Positions 18,340-30,372 of a DNA stretch of 64,000 nt are shown here, piece by piece (position 1 is the first letter of the stretch; the number at the start of each line of letters is the position of its first letter). A program made the translations under genes and the position numbers. The stretch is taken from assembly GCF_949628265.1 (NCBI RefSeq), contig NC_088787.1, positions 27,952,501 to 28,016,500 of the forward strand, in the 5' to 3' direction. Source of the stretch: Cloeon dipterum. Lineage: Eukaryota > Arthropoda > Insecta > Ephemeroptera > Baetidae. Under the pieces are notes generated by a model that worked only from the letters and a program-made list of their open reading frames with translations, did not search any database and was not told where the DNA came from.

Positions 18340-21300
18340 TCAAACAGGACGCATTACAAAATTTCTGGTTTTGGCACAAAAGTGGTAGTAGAGGAGCAGT
18401 TCAACTGCCCGGTAAGTCTTGTCCAAGCGCGACCACCTTTGCGGCTCGAAATACAACTGCTGCAGGTCGACGCAGCACCTGAAAGTGTCATCTTTCCTGA
18501 GCAACTCGTAATTGACACCGACACCGTTTGCCGAACGGCTTTTGCTCAGAACCCCCTGGAATTTGTCCAAAAGCGGACGCGTTTTTTCGGCTAGCAGGAA
18601 TTTGGGCTCGTCTGGCAGCATCTTGGCGGGTGGCCAATCCTTTGTGCACGCCTCGCACGCGCATTTGAAGCTGTACATCCCGAGTCGATTCTGGCGCACA
18701 TCTTTCGGCATGTTGTAGAACGAGTTGCAGTACCTGCCAGATTTAAATCGTTTTAGAGTGAAACGAATGTGCGTGATAGGAGAGGAGTCAGCTTGGCGCG
18801 ACATTTCCCGATTGGGCTCTATATTTCGAGTTGTTTATTAGAGGTTGATTTAATGTTATATAGAAAATTCTTTTTCTAAAAACAATTTTTTGGCATTTTT
18901 TGGTTGCTTTTGATTTAATTTAGATAGGATTATAAATCGAATCACTTGAAAGCTTTTTGTGTTTTTAACAAAGTTGAGCCAATGCCCCTGATGACTTTGA
19001 TATAGAATAATTTTGAAATTCTCTAAAGATATATTATGCCATATATTGATTTACCGAAAATAGGAGTCGTAAAGTGCACATTTACCTGTTGAACACTTGT
19101 TCGCCCTTGGCTATTGGTCTGACTGCCCTGATCACCATGGTCTTGCGGTGGAAGGATGAAACCACATTTGGGTCGCACGAGTGGTTCATCAGGGAAGCGG
19201 ACGGGTACGTGCCGTACGCAATGATTTTGATCTCAAACTCGGCGCTCCTGCTGTCGAAAATCGGCTCCTCGATGCTGTAGCTGTTGGCCTTGTCGATCAA
19301 GATGACCCTGTAACTGAGGTCAGCCAATTTTTGGATGACCTGCTCGTCATCCAACTGGTAGCAGTGACGGATGACAAAGGCGCATGCCCTCTTCAGCTGC
19401 TCCTCCTGCTCCACCCTGTGGAAGCACAGATCAAGGAGGCGTCCCAGGAGACTTTTGCTGTCTTTTTCAGGGTCAAACGCGATCAGCGTGTCGATGCCAA
19501 ATGACGAAATGAGGTCGATGATTCTGGAGAACGTGGAGAATATGGTTTCGGACAGGTTCATGACCGTTTGGAGATCAGAGTTAAAGCGGCTCATAGCGGT
19601 GCAGTTAGCCATGCTATGGACGCCTGCGGTGGAGGCTGACTTGCATTCATCGCTGCAGAATGAAATCTAAAAACAAAAATAATATGAGGAGTAAAATAGT
19701 TTTCTCACTCCCACATAGTAATTATTGAGGTCATTTATTAATCGAAATTAGACTACTCACACTTGAGCACAATTTTATTTTCGAGTTCCTAATACTTCAG
19801 GGAAAATAGAGTACATTTTATTGGATAAAAAGCCCTACCATGAAAAGTATGATGAATAATAATTTTACTAACTACTTGCGTAATTCTTGTCTCGTCATGT
19901 TTTTTTTATAACGACTGTTAATTTTCTATTTTACAATAACAACAAATTAACCAACAGACTATTGAAGGTTTTTATCAATAGAATCATAAAATTAATCTTT
20001 GCATCAGAGTAAAGTTTTGATTATAAGAGTGATTTTTATTAATTTATTTTTGCAAAAGTTAAATTGAAATCAAATTAGCTATAAATTTCGAGGGGGAATC
20101 AAAACAATACAACATGCTTCGTTTAGAAGGATATAAGACTTTTGGCACTTGCATCAGCGGTGCGAGTCCTTCTCTTGGGCTCAAAATAACAACAAATCAC
20201 TGAACGCATGCCACCCATAACTAATGATTTTCAACGCACAGCTAATTCCTCTCGGCAATGACCAAAATATCGTGCGGCGTTGGTAAAATTAGCTTCTCGA
20301 ACGGACTGATTCCCCAATTAAACTGGCTGTGATTTACCTTTCGACAAGTTTCACACGGCATGAGAGAGAGGCAGAATTTGTAGCATTGCGCGCAGTGGGT
20401 CCACTCTGAGTCATTTTTCAAGCTGCTGACGACCGGCTCCTCGACTAAAATTACTTCACCTAACAAGGGTTTTCAGCCTTGAAAAAAATAGCTTGAATAA
20501 AAATAAACACTTCCACACTTAAACACTGAAAAATTTCAACACTGTTCTTTTAGCAAATTATTCACACTTTTACCATAGTTTTGGTTATGAATCTTTTTTT
20601 GCAGCAGATATGTGTTTCCTTTTTTTAATTCCCATGGATGCTGGCCTCAGTAACAATTCCATCAAATATTATTCATATAAAACACTTCAAACTACTGTGA
20701 GTTAGAGCAGCGTTTAATTGGTAAAAGGTATACTTCTACGTGTTTTCTACCTGGACTGATGTCTTGAGCGGCCACAACCTTCCTCCCGTAAAAACCATCA
20801 GTTTCAACTCGAACTAGCGCTGAAAAGCCAGGACAGTCTATGTTTCCACCCTTCGCTAGTTGAGGTGACGGGCAATACTCTACTTCAAAAGGAAAACTTT
20901 TGATATCAACAGGGCCCACGTACGATTTTTCCAAGAGCTCAGTTATGTTTCCTATTTTTTCTTCAGGGATGTGGCTGTTGATAAAAATATGAAAGTTATG
21001 TAGAAAATATTATTTACTGGCATACTTTCAAACACACGTGCATTAAAATTCCTTTAATATTTCAGAGGTAAACGAAAAATTGGTTAAAAAAATACATACG
21101 TACTGTCATTAAAAGTGCAAAAATTTAGTTATCAGCATGTTTTATAAAGATATGCTTGCTAGGGAATTTCACTCTCTTCATAAAATGTACTGAATGAAGA
21201 TTCCTCTATGAAGGTTAGTTAGTGGTTATTTGGGTGAAATATGTATATAGCATATTAGGTCGTCATCAGCCTACACACGGGAAGCAGCTATATATTATAT

Positions 21301-21834
21301 GTATCATGTCAACAGATTTTTTGTTCCGCCATCAAGACATGGATGATTGCCATCAAAATTAAATTTAAGGCTATGTTCAATAATGCTTCTAATTGATAGT
21401 TAAATGCGCCATTTTGTATTCACTGTGGCTAATTAATTATCAATTCTCAACTAGGCTGGGCTGGATGGATAGCACAAAAAAAAACAGAAATTATTATTGA
21501 ACCTGTTGACCATGTCCTTCGCTCTGCGCAGCTCGTCCTCAGCCCGAGACATTTGGGCCATCTCCCTGAAGCAAAGGGCCCTCTTTAGGTGCAACCTGAA
21601 CCTGAGAACGTCCGGATAGTCCGCTTGCAAGGCCCTTTCGGCGTCCGACGCACTTTCCTCGTAGCGGCCCATGACCACGAGGACGGCGCTGCGATTGGCC
21701 AGGGCAAGTGCCCTTTCGCGGTTGCCGGGGCTGCTCAGGGCGATGCACCTGGCGTAAGCGGCCGCTGCCTCCACCAACTCCCCTTTGGAGTAGAAGCTGC
21801 TTCCCTGACGCTTCCAGTGCTCCATTCGGTCCAT
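18340..21834 (-). CDS. SMYD4-like SET/MYND lysine methyltransferase, copy B
   Basis: Exons in transcript order: 21503-21834, 20751-20974, 20338-20459, 19086-19666, 18340-18733 (1653 nt, 550 aa). It has the same plan as copy A: a TPR-like region, SET half-motif YGRKVVAAQDISPG, MYND finger (CAQC, CETC, CSDEC, H, C), SET core NHSCDPN with GEQVFNRY, and post-SET KCACEAC. Three downstream intron positions and phases match copy A, and the MYND exon is 122 nt in both. Copy B lacks the extra N-terminal exon of copy A and has an intron where copy A has one continuous 518-nt exon. The ATG at 21834 opens directly into the TPR region. The motifs needed for activity appear intact, so it reads as a diverged working paralogue, not a pseudogene. 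Confidence 0.9.
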
Positions 21835-23831
21835 TTTTCCGTGCGGGAACGAAAGTCCAGGACGCGTTGGGGGCTCGTCGTCGGGCAGCAGCAGAGCCCG
21901 AAACAGAACGACTGACTAACTAAGGTTGAGTGACACTTTGTTGTACGTGACGACCGAGAGGAGCGGTTCTATTTTTCACTTACCAAGCCCCGCTGCGTTT
22001 AATCCCTTAGCTCCTTTGTTGCGGCCATTGAGGCGCCGCGCTGACCGCTAATTACAACTGCAACAGCATTATACTTCGCGCCGTTTGATGCGCAATTAAT
22101 AGGACAAATTTGCGACCGAATAAAGCAGCAACAAAGTGAGACGGTCGGCAGGCAGACTGCCAGGGGATCTGTTTTTCTAAGGCCTAAACGTTTAGTAAAT
22201 TGGTGTTGATTTACGCGATGAGAACAGAGCGTTGGAAGCATCATCCGTGGGCATTAAATAAAATACATGTTGCGAGGGAAGTTCTTGTTTTTGGCTGCTT
22301 TTCTCGTTGTTCAGGACGTGCCGCCGACTCGCGAAGATCACATGATCAAAACAGTGTGAATCACAGCAACACAAGTGAAACCACAGAGTTTCTAGTGTTT
22401 GTGTACGTGAAAATTGGATGTTTATTTTTGAATTGCGCTGATTTTACAACATATTCTTGGATCGAGAAAATCCAGACTTTTCTAGCTGCACACATAAAGA
22501 AAGAAAGAAAGTTATTACTTCATTAAAAAGAGATTTACTGGAAAAATGTTTGTTTCATTGTTATTCATAGCTAGTATAATAATTGTAACGTGTTGTTTCC
22601 GAGCTAAACAATGTTTTTTAATTAAAAATAGATTTGGTAGGGAGAGAGTAAAAAAATGGAATGTTTGCATTCGCATAGTTACTCAATGAGCGGTCAGCTG
22701 CTGCTTCTCTCCTCTTCCAACGGCGCCCCGAGCTAACTTGTTCTCGTTTCCTCGTGTTATATTGGATTTCCGTGTTTCAGTCTAATGACTTTTTGACATT
22801 TTTGATACTATCTAATCAGGAGACAACTATAAAAATTTAAAGTCCATTTCAAAACACTAACAACTGAATTCCAATGACGTACAAGAAAATAAAACGAAAA
22901 CAACTCTAGGTGGCGGCTTTGACGACTGTGTAGAGTCATATAGGTGGTAAAAGCTGTACTGACAGGCGGTGCAGCAGCATTAAAGGTAAGGACACGTTAA
23001 GAGTGGCAACTGGAAAGTGTGGTGTGTTTGTATATCTCGCAGTACTGGCGCTCGCTCGCCGTTGCAAACCGATAAGCAGAAAATGTGCGCTGCGCTATGC
23101 GTGTATTTTGCCTTGATAAGTCACGAGCGGCGCGGATAAATTTTCCTACCCGTAATTGGCACATCCATAAGTCAGTTGATCGAGGAGCACGGCTGCTTTT
23201 CCTCTTGGCCAGTGGCCCCGCGCGCGGCATAATAGCATTACGCGCCTCGTATTGTCCAATAATTTGCCCAACCGACCGTTGGGCCGCTGATCACAGCTAT
23301 CGCGTTGATTAGTGAATAGTGCCGACCTCGTACTTCAATACCCGACTAGCGCATCGCCACTGCTGACTTGGAGAGCGACGGATTCCAAACGCCGCTATCT
23401 CGTATTTTCTTGGTGAGAATATTTTGATAATCTAATAACCCTAATGAATTTTCAATAACACCTAATGATTGTTTTTAAACAGATTTCGAATTGCTTGCAA
23501 ACATGACGTCGGAATTTTGTTGAATATATTTTAATTATCAAAATATTCCCCCATTTCAAAGTAGTTTTTCAATTGGAAACCGAATATCAAGTTTAAAGAA
23601 AACTCAATCGAAGCTAACTATGAGTTGGCCGCGTCTGTCTGTTCTGCGAGTGACGCGTTTTAACAAACCAATTTCGCGTGATGTTGTGAACGTGTCGCAC
23701 TTGCCGATTGAACGACTATCAATTGCCTTGCGAAAGTATGCAACCGGCGCGACTTTACTGCTGCGCCGGCTGTATTACTTTGTTAGCAGGAGACTGTTAA
23801 TTACAAATTCCCCGTAGACTTTCAGATTAAG
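21835..23831. other. Divergent intergenic region between SMYD4-like B and the SV2-like gene
   Basis: About 2 kb between two genes pointing away from each other, so it should hold both promoters. A GC-richer patch lies around 23040-23400. TTTCAG ending at 23825 looks like the acceptor of a 5'UTR intron just before the SV2-like ATG. No other coding sequence recognised. Confidence 0.5.
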
Positions 23832-26800
23832 ATGGTAAACGGATGCCGGCTGAACAACGCAACAACGTCTTCTTCAAACAATGGAAAATCCACAGGCAAG
23901 TATTCCGTTCGTTAGCCTCCTTAATAGTCTAACTAGAAACAAATCTTTAAATAGATGACACTCAGAAATGCCCTAAACATGAAATTGAAGTGGAAGTTCT
24001 GGGTAAGCCGTTTTGAAATGAAAAATTGCAACTATTTTTGTTATTCTAATCGAGTTTTAGGAAAGGATTTCAACAATCAAAACCAGGATGTGGATTTTGA
24101 GACAGCCATCGAGATGACAGGTACGTGTGGTAGCATTCTTTCAATCGAGACTTATGTTTAACAAACTTGCTTCAAAAAGGATACGGCAGATTCCACTACT
24201 TCCTTTTGGTCGTGTGTGGTTTCGTGAGCACAAGCGAAGAAATGGACGTGGTGTCCATGTCGTTCATCCTGCCGTCGGCGCAGTGCGATTTAAAACTCAA
24301 TACGTATACGAAAGGCTGGCTAAACAGCATCATCTTCATCGGTATCAAATATTATAACCTCTCCTCCCTCTTGGAATCAATTATGCTTTAATCAAAAAAG
24401 GAATGATGTCCGGCGCATACATCTGGGGTTCGGTGGCCGACTCGTTGGGGCGGAAAAAGGTGTTGATACTCATTTCGGTCATGACGGGCATATGCATCTT
24501 GGCCTCCGGCTTCAGCCAGAGCTACTCGCTCTTTATGTTTTTCCGCTTTCTCAACGGAGCAGCGTTAGTTGCGCTTTCTTTTACGACGACCCTGTCAGTT
24601 AATGCTCTCTTTTAGTTTAGGCGGCAGCGGCCCCGTTATTTGGTCCTACTTCGCCGAATTTCAGCCGAAGAAGAAACGCGGCTCAATGCTTAGTTTCATG
24701 GCTGCCTTTTGGACTCTGGGTAACCTTTTCGTGGCAGGTGTGTTTCTCAAACTTTTCTTAATATAAAATATTTAGACTAATGAGTAAATGAACTAATAAT
24801 TAAAAGTCTAAGGGGAATTGTGTATTACCCACGTTAAGCAGGTAAAATTTAATAAGAACATCATTGCAGTTGTTGGTAAATAAATTTTCTTGAAAATCAT
24901 GCAGCGTACAGCACGCTTATTGTTAGTCATCATCAGTTATTACGCGGCAAGCTTAAAATACAAAATACTATTTCATAAACGTGCCTTTTTATCAATGTTT
25001 CTCTCTGTTCATAATGCATTGTTTTTTTTTCTTTTGATTCAGGTTTGGCGTGGATAGTGATACCCAGCGGGATAGGTTACGAGTCCCCTGACTTCAAGCT
25101 CAACTCGTGGCGAATCTATCTACTGATTTGCTCGCTGCCCAGTTTCTTGGTTGCAATGCTACTCTGCTTCCTACCAGAGAGCCCGAAGTTTCTTCTGAGC
25201 AGGGGCGAGCATGACAAGGCGATTGAGGTTTTCAGACACATTTACGTGATGAACACGGGAAGCGACGCTTCCTCTTATCCGGTAATGCATTTTCTTCACT
25301 AACAATTATTTTTTTAACGGTTTAATCAATGAATTGCAGGTGAGAACTTTGGAGGTAGCAAAAAAAGCAATCGAGCTCAAGTTCAATGAAGAATACGCGA
25401 GCAAAAACTCTTGCAGCGGCATGTTGGGCGACGTCATGAGAAACGGCAAACAGCTTTTTACGTCACCTATTCTCAAGTTTACGGTTATTTCTATTGTGAT
25501 CAACTTTTCCTTTCATATTGGGTGAGCTAATCTAAAAAAAAAAAAAAAATAGCAATAATTCATAGCCTTAGATTTTTTGGTTTTACTCTTTTGGCAATAT
25601 TTCTAAATGGAGAATTGGTTTCAGTTACTACGGACTGATGATGTGGTTCCCCGAGCTATTCAACCGCTTCAATGAATACAGTCAGGCGCACCCTGGCCAG
25701 CCGGCCACAATATGCGGCGTCACGGAATATGTGGTCAATTCGGGAGTCAACTCGGAAAACTCTGCAACCTGCTCGGAGAAGATCGCGGGCTCAGTATTCC
25801 TCGAATCACTCATCACGGTTGCGGCCGCTATTCCAAGCAACATTTTCGCGGTTCTGGGCATCGACAGATTAGGCAGAAAATTCTTCCTTGGTACGTGGAG
25901 CATGCTTGTAGTTTTAGAAGCGCAAAATAAAAAAGTATCACTGATAACCTCATTATTTCATACCTCTGAGATGATAAAGCGGTCCAACCCTGCATATTGA
26001 TTCTATAAAATGATGTGTACTAGTTTATGGATGTGGCACTAAATTTTAACTGTCTACCACAGAAGAAATGAAGTCCAAAAATAAGAAATTGCGCTGACTT
26101 TTTTTACTTTTCAGTTTTCAGTACTTTTACTTCGGGAATGTGCGCCATCGGGCTCTACTTTGTGCACAGTTCAACTACTAACCTAGTTGTCTCCGCTGTC
26201 TTTAGTAGCGCCATCAGCTGCGGAAATGCAGCCCTTGACTGTCTCATTACTGAGGTCTTTCCAACAAATTTGAGGTTTGCTATTTTTAAAAATTATTTGA
26301 AACGTGAAACCCAGGGTTTGCCAATTTTTCAGTGCTAAAATTGCACCGCTGTTTTTTTAACGCCAAACACCAGCCAGAAAAAAACACAAATTTTGGTTTT
26401 GCGCGCATTTCTCCGAATTTGACCGTCAGAAAGGTCATTTTGCACAATTTAAGACTAGTAAAGAAATATTCCATAAAATTTCAATACTTCTAGTTTCCTA
26501 AAAGCAATGGCATTGAATTTTTTTAAATCATACTTTGCTCATTCAACCCACGTCATGGAAGTGTACTGTATCGCATAATTTAGTGTGCGAGTACGCGAGT
26601 AGGTGGCTGTAGTTAATATTCAATAACCTTAATATACTTAAAACGTGCGTCAATAACTTTTAAAATTATGCGTTTGAAATGTAATAAAACATTATTTTCA
26701 GAGCGACCGGAGTGGCAGTTTCAATGATAGCAGCGAGATTGGGAGGAATCATAGGAAATATTGTGATAGCCACGTTGCTTGACTTGTACTGTCCCGCTCC

Positions 26801-26943
26801 AACATTCATAATAGCATTCCTGCTCATAGGTACTTACAAAATAAATATACAAAAAAGAACAGTTTTGAAATAAAATATCGATTTCAGGTGGTGGATTGTT
26901 GTGCCTCTTCCTGCCAAACACGACCAGGGCGCCACTAGCCTGA
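23832..26943 (+). CDS. SV2-like major facilitator superfamily transporter, complete
   Basis: Exons: 23832-23895, 23955-24002, 24061-24120, 24180-24341, 24401-24563, 24616-24737, 25043-25281, 25340-25521, 25625-25890, 26115-26274, 26702-26829, 26888-26943 (1650 nt, 549 aa). After a hydrophilic N-terminus come about 12 membrane segments. The MFS loop motif GSVADSLGRKKVL follows TM2, PESPKFLLSRG follows TM6, and DRLGRKF lies in the second half. The large luminal loop before TM8, with paired cysteines, is typical of insect synaptic vesicle glycoprotein 2-like proteins. Substrate unknown. The first intron uses a GC donor (AG|GCAAGT). The 3' end has overlapping AATAAA signals at 27023-27032. The gene converges on RpL17. 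Confidence 0.93.
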
Positions 26944-27137
26944 TTTCGCCACTAACGTACCATTGTGATACTTGACTTTGCTTTTGATGAGTAAAGCGAT
27001 GCCAATTAAAGCTTTGATAATTAATAAATAAAGAATGAAACTTAATGAAAGATTTCCAGTATTTAAACAAGCTGTTCCGCTTAATTTATTAGAAGATGTT
27101 GTTGAATGAGACTTACAAGGTGTAAGGGGAATCATGT
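26944..27137. other. Compact convergent 3' ends of the SV2-like gene and RpL17
   Basis: Only 194 bp separate the two stop codons. AATAAA for the SV2-like gene lies at 27023-27032 (+). AATAAA for RpL17 reads on the minus strand at 27085-27090. The two polyadenylation zones are about 55 bp apart, so the transcripts nearly meet tail to tail. Confidence 0.7.
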
Positions 27138-29105
27138 TTATTCGCGCATCATCTTTTCCTTTTGGCGGGCCAGCTTCTTCTTGGAAACCTTCTTCTTGGT
27201 TGGTTCCTCCTCGGACGCCTTGGCGACAGCCTCCTCAGCTTCAGTCAGAATCACCTCAATGTGGCATGGGCTGCTCATGTAAGCTGAAAAGAGTAAAGAA
27301 TTCCTACTTAATACTCAGAAAGATGAGAGCATTTGATTTTATTTTAAAGAAAATAAATCAACATTTATTTATTGAGAGGCAAACGAATAATAAGATTTAA
27401 TCCGCATTGATTTCAGCCCGTTGAGCAATTTGAGCATTTCGAAGATTAAATTAATTAAATAAATGAAGTTAATTAAATTAAATAACTCTGAAATCAACGA
27501 GGATGAAGTCTTGATATTCATTACCTCTCAAGATTAAGTATTTTTGAAGGGGTGGGAAACCATTGTTGCATTTCCACACAAGTGTACAAATTCATCTTTA
27601 ATCTTAAATAACAATAAATAAATTGAACTAATTATCAGTAAGACTTAATTATTAGCCGACTTAAAATGGACAAGATATTAATTTTTCACGCCTGGTTGGC
27701 AAAATGGATAAATTAAATTAATGCCAGTTAAGCTAATAGTCACATCTGGTATAATTAGCAACTGAACAAAATATCCACGAACTAACACGGGCAAAATAAT
27801 GTTTTCCATTTTGGCAGTATTCCGAAAAAAGCTGGCTTTTTAGAAACATCAGCCAAGCCGGATTTAACCGGCTAATTTGGTTGGAATTAGGTTCCTTCAA
27901 CTAAATTATTATGTAAAGCAAGCATAAAATGGTTTCACCTAAAATATCATGATTTAAAGTCATGTTAAATATTTTCAACGCACTTATTAGTAAATTATTA
28001 ACCAGGTTAATTAGAGCTCCTTTAAAGCCTTAAAATTTAACTAATTTGAAAAATGCCAATTTAAGCCCGGCAAATATTGCTTGGAATCATCTGGTTTTGA
28101 TCGCCCTGGCTTAAACTGGCTGGTCAAAATTGGAAACAATGCAGTGTTGCCTACTAATAAATTCAAACTTTTTAATGAATACTGTCGGTGACACAAACCA
28201 AGTGGATAGATTTGTACCTTGTATACCTATTTGTAACTTCTCGCTCACTAACACTACTCATTTATTTCAAATAACATTGTTCCAAGAAGTGCAAGTAGTG
28301 GTCAGTGGAGGTCGAAGATTGTACATTATTATGTAGTGTGTATTGAAACTTACGGTTGATTCTGCCGTGAGCTCTGTAAGTTCTCCTTCGCAGGCAGGGC
28401 GCCCTGTTGACCTGGATGTGTTCAATAACTAGCCTATCAACATCAAGACCCTTGTAGTCAGCGTTGGACTCGGCATTCTTCAGCATCTGCAGAAGGAACT
28501 CAGCAGACTTCTTTGGCCACCGGCCCTGAGTGGTGCCCCACTGCTTGGCTTGCGCACAGCGACCAACGCCGCCGTTAAACCTGCGGAAGGGCACGCACTC
28601 CTTCTTGCCAACAACGTTCTTCAGGTATTTGAAGGCTCTCCTCAGGGGCATCTTCTTAATAGCCTGAGCCGTTTCCCTCGTGTTCTGCAATGCAAAACAT
28701 GGTTGCTTTAAAAATGTTTGTTTACGTTATGAGCAGTTGAGTCCAATATTAAATAAAAACAAAAAACCATAGGGACAAAATGTGCATACTTATATACACC
28801 ATTAATATTAAAATGTACGATATTTATGCTTGCAACTAATACAGAACAGTCGCTGTCTGTCATGCTTTGACGACACTGACTGTCCGACATTTTTCGTTCC
28901 ATGCTTTCATTAAAGGTTAAAAATCATTAATATTGTGTTAAAATGAAGGGCTTGGCGGGCGACAGTCAAATAGATCATAATTTAATTGACCTTGCACCTA
29001 AAAATTTAAGTAAAACGAGCATACCTTAAAATGAACACGGAGATTTGAGCCTCGTGCTTTGCATGATTTGTTGGGGTTATCGGCTTCACGAGCGTATCGA
29101 CCCAT
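27138..29105 (-). CDS. RpL17: Ribosomal protein L17 (uL22), complete
   Basis: Exons in transcript order: 29025-29105, 28354-28684, 27138-27283 (558 nt, 185 aa). Start [20 protein letters not shown]; central [39 protein letters not shown] and [19 protein letters not shown]; Lys/Glu-rich C-terminus with [12 protein letters not shown]. This matches animal RPL17, which lines the 60S exit tunnel, in sequence and length. The 1.07-kb second intron carries a decayed SINE fragment. The gene is divergent from KGD4, with 314 bp between start codons, and converges on the SV2-like gene. Confidence 0.97.
27402..27510 (+). repeat. Decayed SINE fragment in RpL17 intron 2
   Basis: The stretch reading GAGCAATTTGAGCATTTCGA (27423-27442), then TTAATTAAATTAAATAACTC... 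and GAAATCAACGAGG, follows the same order as the inner part of the SINE copies at 10522 and 59878 (GAGATATTTGAGCATTTTGG, then GGTTAATTAAGTGACTTGAAAT and CTCAACAGGCTGG). Neither the head nor the A tail is recognisable. The assignment rests on a manual comparison of about 90 bp. Confidence 0.45.
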
Positions 29106-29419
29106 CTTGCCGGAATGCTGCGAAAAGTCCAATAAAACGCGTTAGAATAATTGTATTTTCTGATAGTTCCTCTTTTTTAGAATCGAAACTAGCGGCCTGT
29201 TGCGATTTCAGGCAGAATTTCAAGAGGATGAATGAAGATTAAAAATATTTTTCAGACACAACTCACCTCGACACGTTAGTATGCCGAATAAGAAATGTGG
29301 AGGGGGGAAGCGAGTCTTGCCTTGTTTACGATCGTCTGATTTTCCAGCGCGACAATTTTGAAGCTCCTTAAAGCGAACACGCCCCCACACAGCTGGTGCG
29401 AAAGCAGGTCCAGGTTCCC
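29106..29419. promoter_or_regulatory. Divergent promoter between RpL17 (-) and KGD4 (+)
   Basis: A 314-bp gap between two start codons that read away from each other. On the minus strand CTTTTCG (29121-29127) lies 15 nt before the RpL17 ATG. This could be a 5'-terminal oligopyrimidine start, giving a 22-nt leader, or the pyrimidine tract of an acceptor (CGCAG at 29119-29123) if there is a 5'UTR intron. No TATA box seen. Confidence 0.5.
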
Positions 29420-30029
29420 ATGTCGTCTTTTTCGGCACTTTTCCGACGAGAAATGATGACCAATGTGGTTTTCCGTGCATGGCAGGTCAGTTCTGTGGTA
29501 TTAATTAAATATTCTCGCCTCCAATTTTGTCCTATTTCAGGCGGTCAGGCCGCATGTTCCGCTCATCAAGTTCCGCAATGGCAGTGCTCCTGGTGAGGAT
29601 TGTTATTATTTTCGTTTCTTAGTTTTTGCCAGTTTTAATAATTTTTTTCTGGGATCAAATTTAAGAATCATTTTGTGAAATAATTTACGTTTTGATAAGT
29701 GAACTTAATATTTCTCAGAAACATTGCTATTCAAAGTCTCTTATGTAGTATGCATGTAATAAATATTGTTTATTTATATTTTCAGTTGATAACGTGAGAG
29801 TGGTTGCAGCCGCTGCTGCTTCTGCACCGTCCTCTTCTGGAAAAGCTAGCTTCAAGCCTGTCCAGAAGGGTCCCATCATCGAAGACTGGCAGCTGCCCTA
29901 CCGCTACAGAAGACAACAGCTGAGCCAGCAAGAAGTAGACTTCATTAATGTAAACTAAATTCATTCGTATAATTATTATTTTCACTGCATCGTACTACTT
30001 TAATTTTTCAGCGCGGTGGACCCGAATAA
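29420..30029 (+). CDS. KGD4: KGD4 / MRPS36, 2-oxoglutarate dehydrogenase subunit 4
   Basis: Exons 29420-29485, 29541-29592, 29786-29949, 30012-30029 (300 nt, 99 aa). The N-terminus is Arg-rich without acidic residues apart from one Glu, as expected for mitochondrial import. Two blocks mark the family: VRPHVPLIKFR near residue 24, and the C-terminal LPYRYRRQQLSQQEVDFINR followed by GGPE. Human KGD4 ends in the very similar YRRKLVSQEEMEFIQRGGPE. This small protein, once thought to be ribosomal (MRPS36), tethers E3 to the 2-oxoglutarate dehydrogenase complex. Length is close to the usual 103 aa. The last exon is only 18 nt and encodes RGGPE plus stop. It faces COMMD10 tail to tail. Confidence 0.93.
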
Positions 30030-30372
30030 CTGCGATGAATCTGAGAATAGAAGAACATTTTACCTAAGGAGAAAGCTGCTTGATCATCATCCTCCTTCCG
30101 GGTCATCATGTAGTCCTCTTCAGTACTAATGCAATAATTTAAGTATGTTTGCAATGTGTAAATAATAATCGGTATTTCAAACTATGGAAACTTTATTTAT
30201 AATAATTGCTTTTAAATTCATAATTTTCCTGGATAATATTGCAAAGCATCAAAATAGTGATAGTATAATATTATGTCATTTATGCATCTTTTAACAAGCA
30301 ATAATATCATAACAAAAGCTTTCACTCGATCATAATCCATACACACAATATAAGCCGATTTATTCCTTTTCC
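30030..30372. other. Convergent 3' flanks of KGD4 and COMMD10
   Basis: About 340 bp, AT-rich, no gene. On the minus strand AATAAA at 30359-30364 lies 9 nt after the COMMD10 stop, implying a very short 3'UTR. Confidence 0.6.

Noticed and set aside
28685-29024. Possible snoRNA in RpL17 intron 1
   Set aside because: RPL17 hosts snoRNAs in some animals, but I found no C and D box pair in sense orientation here.
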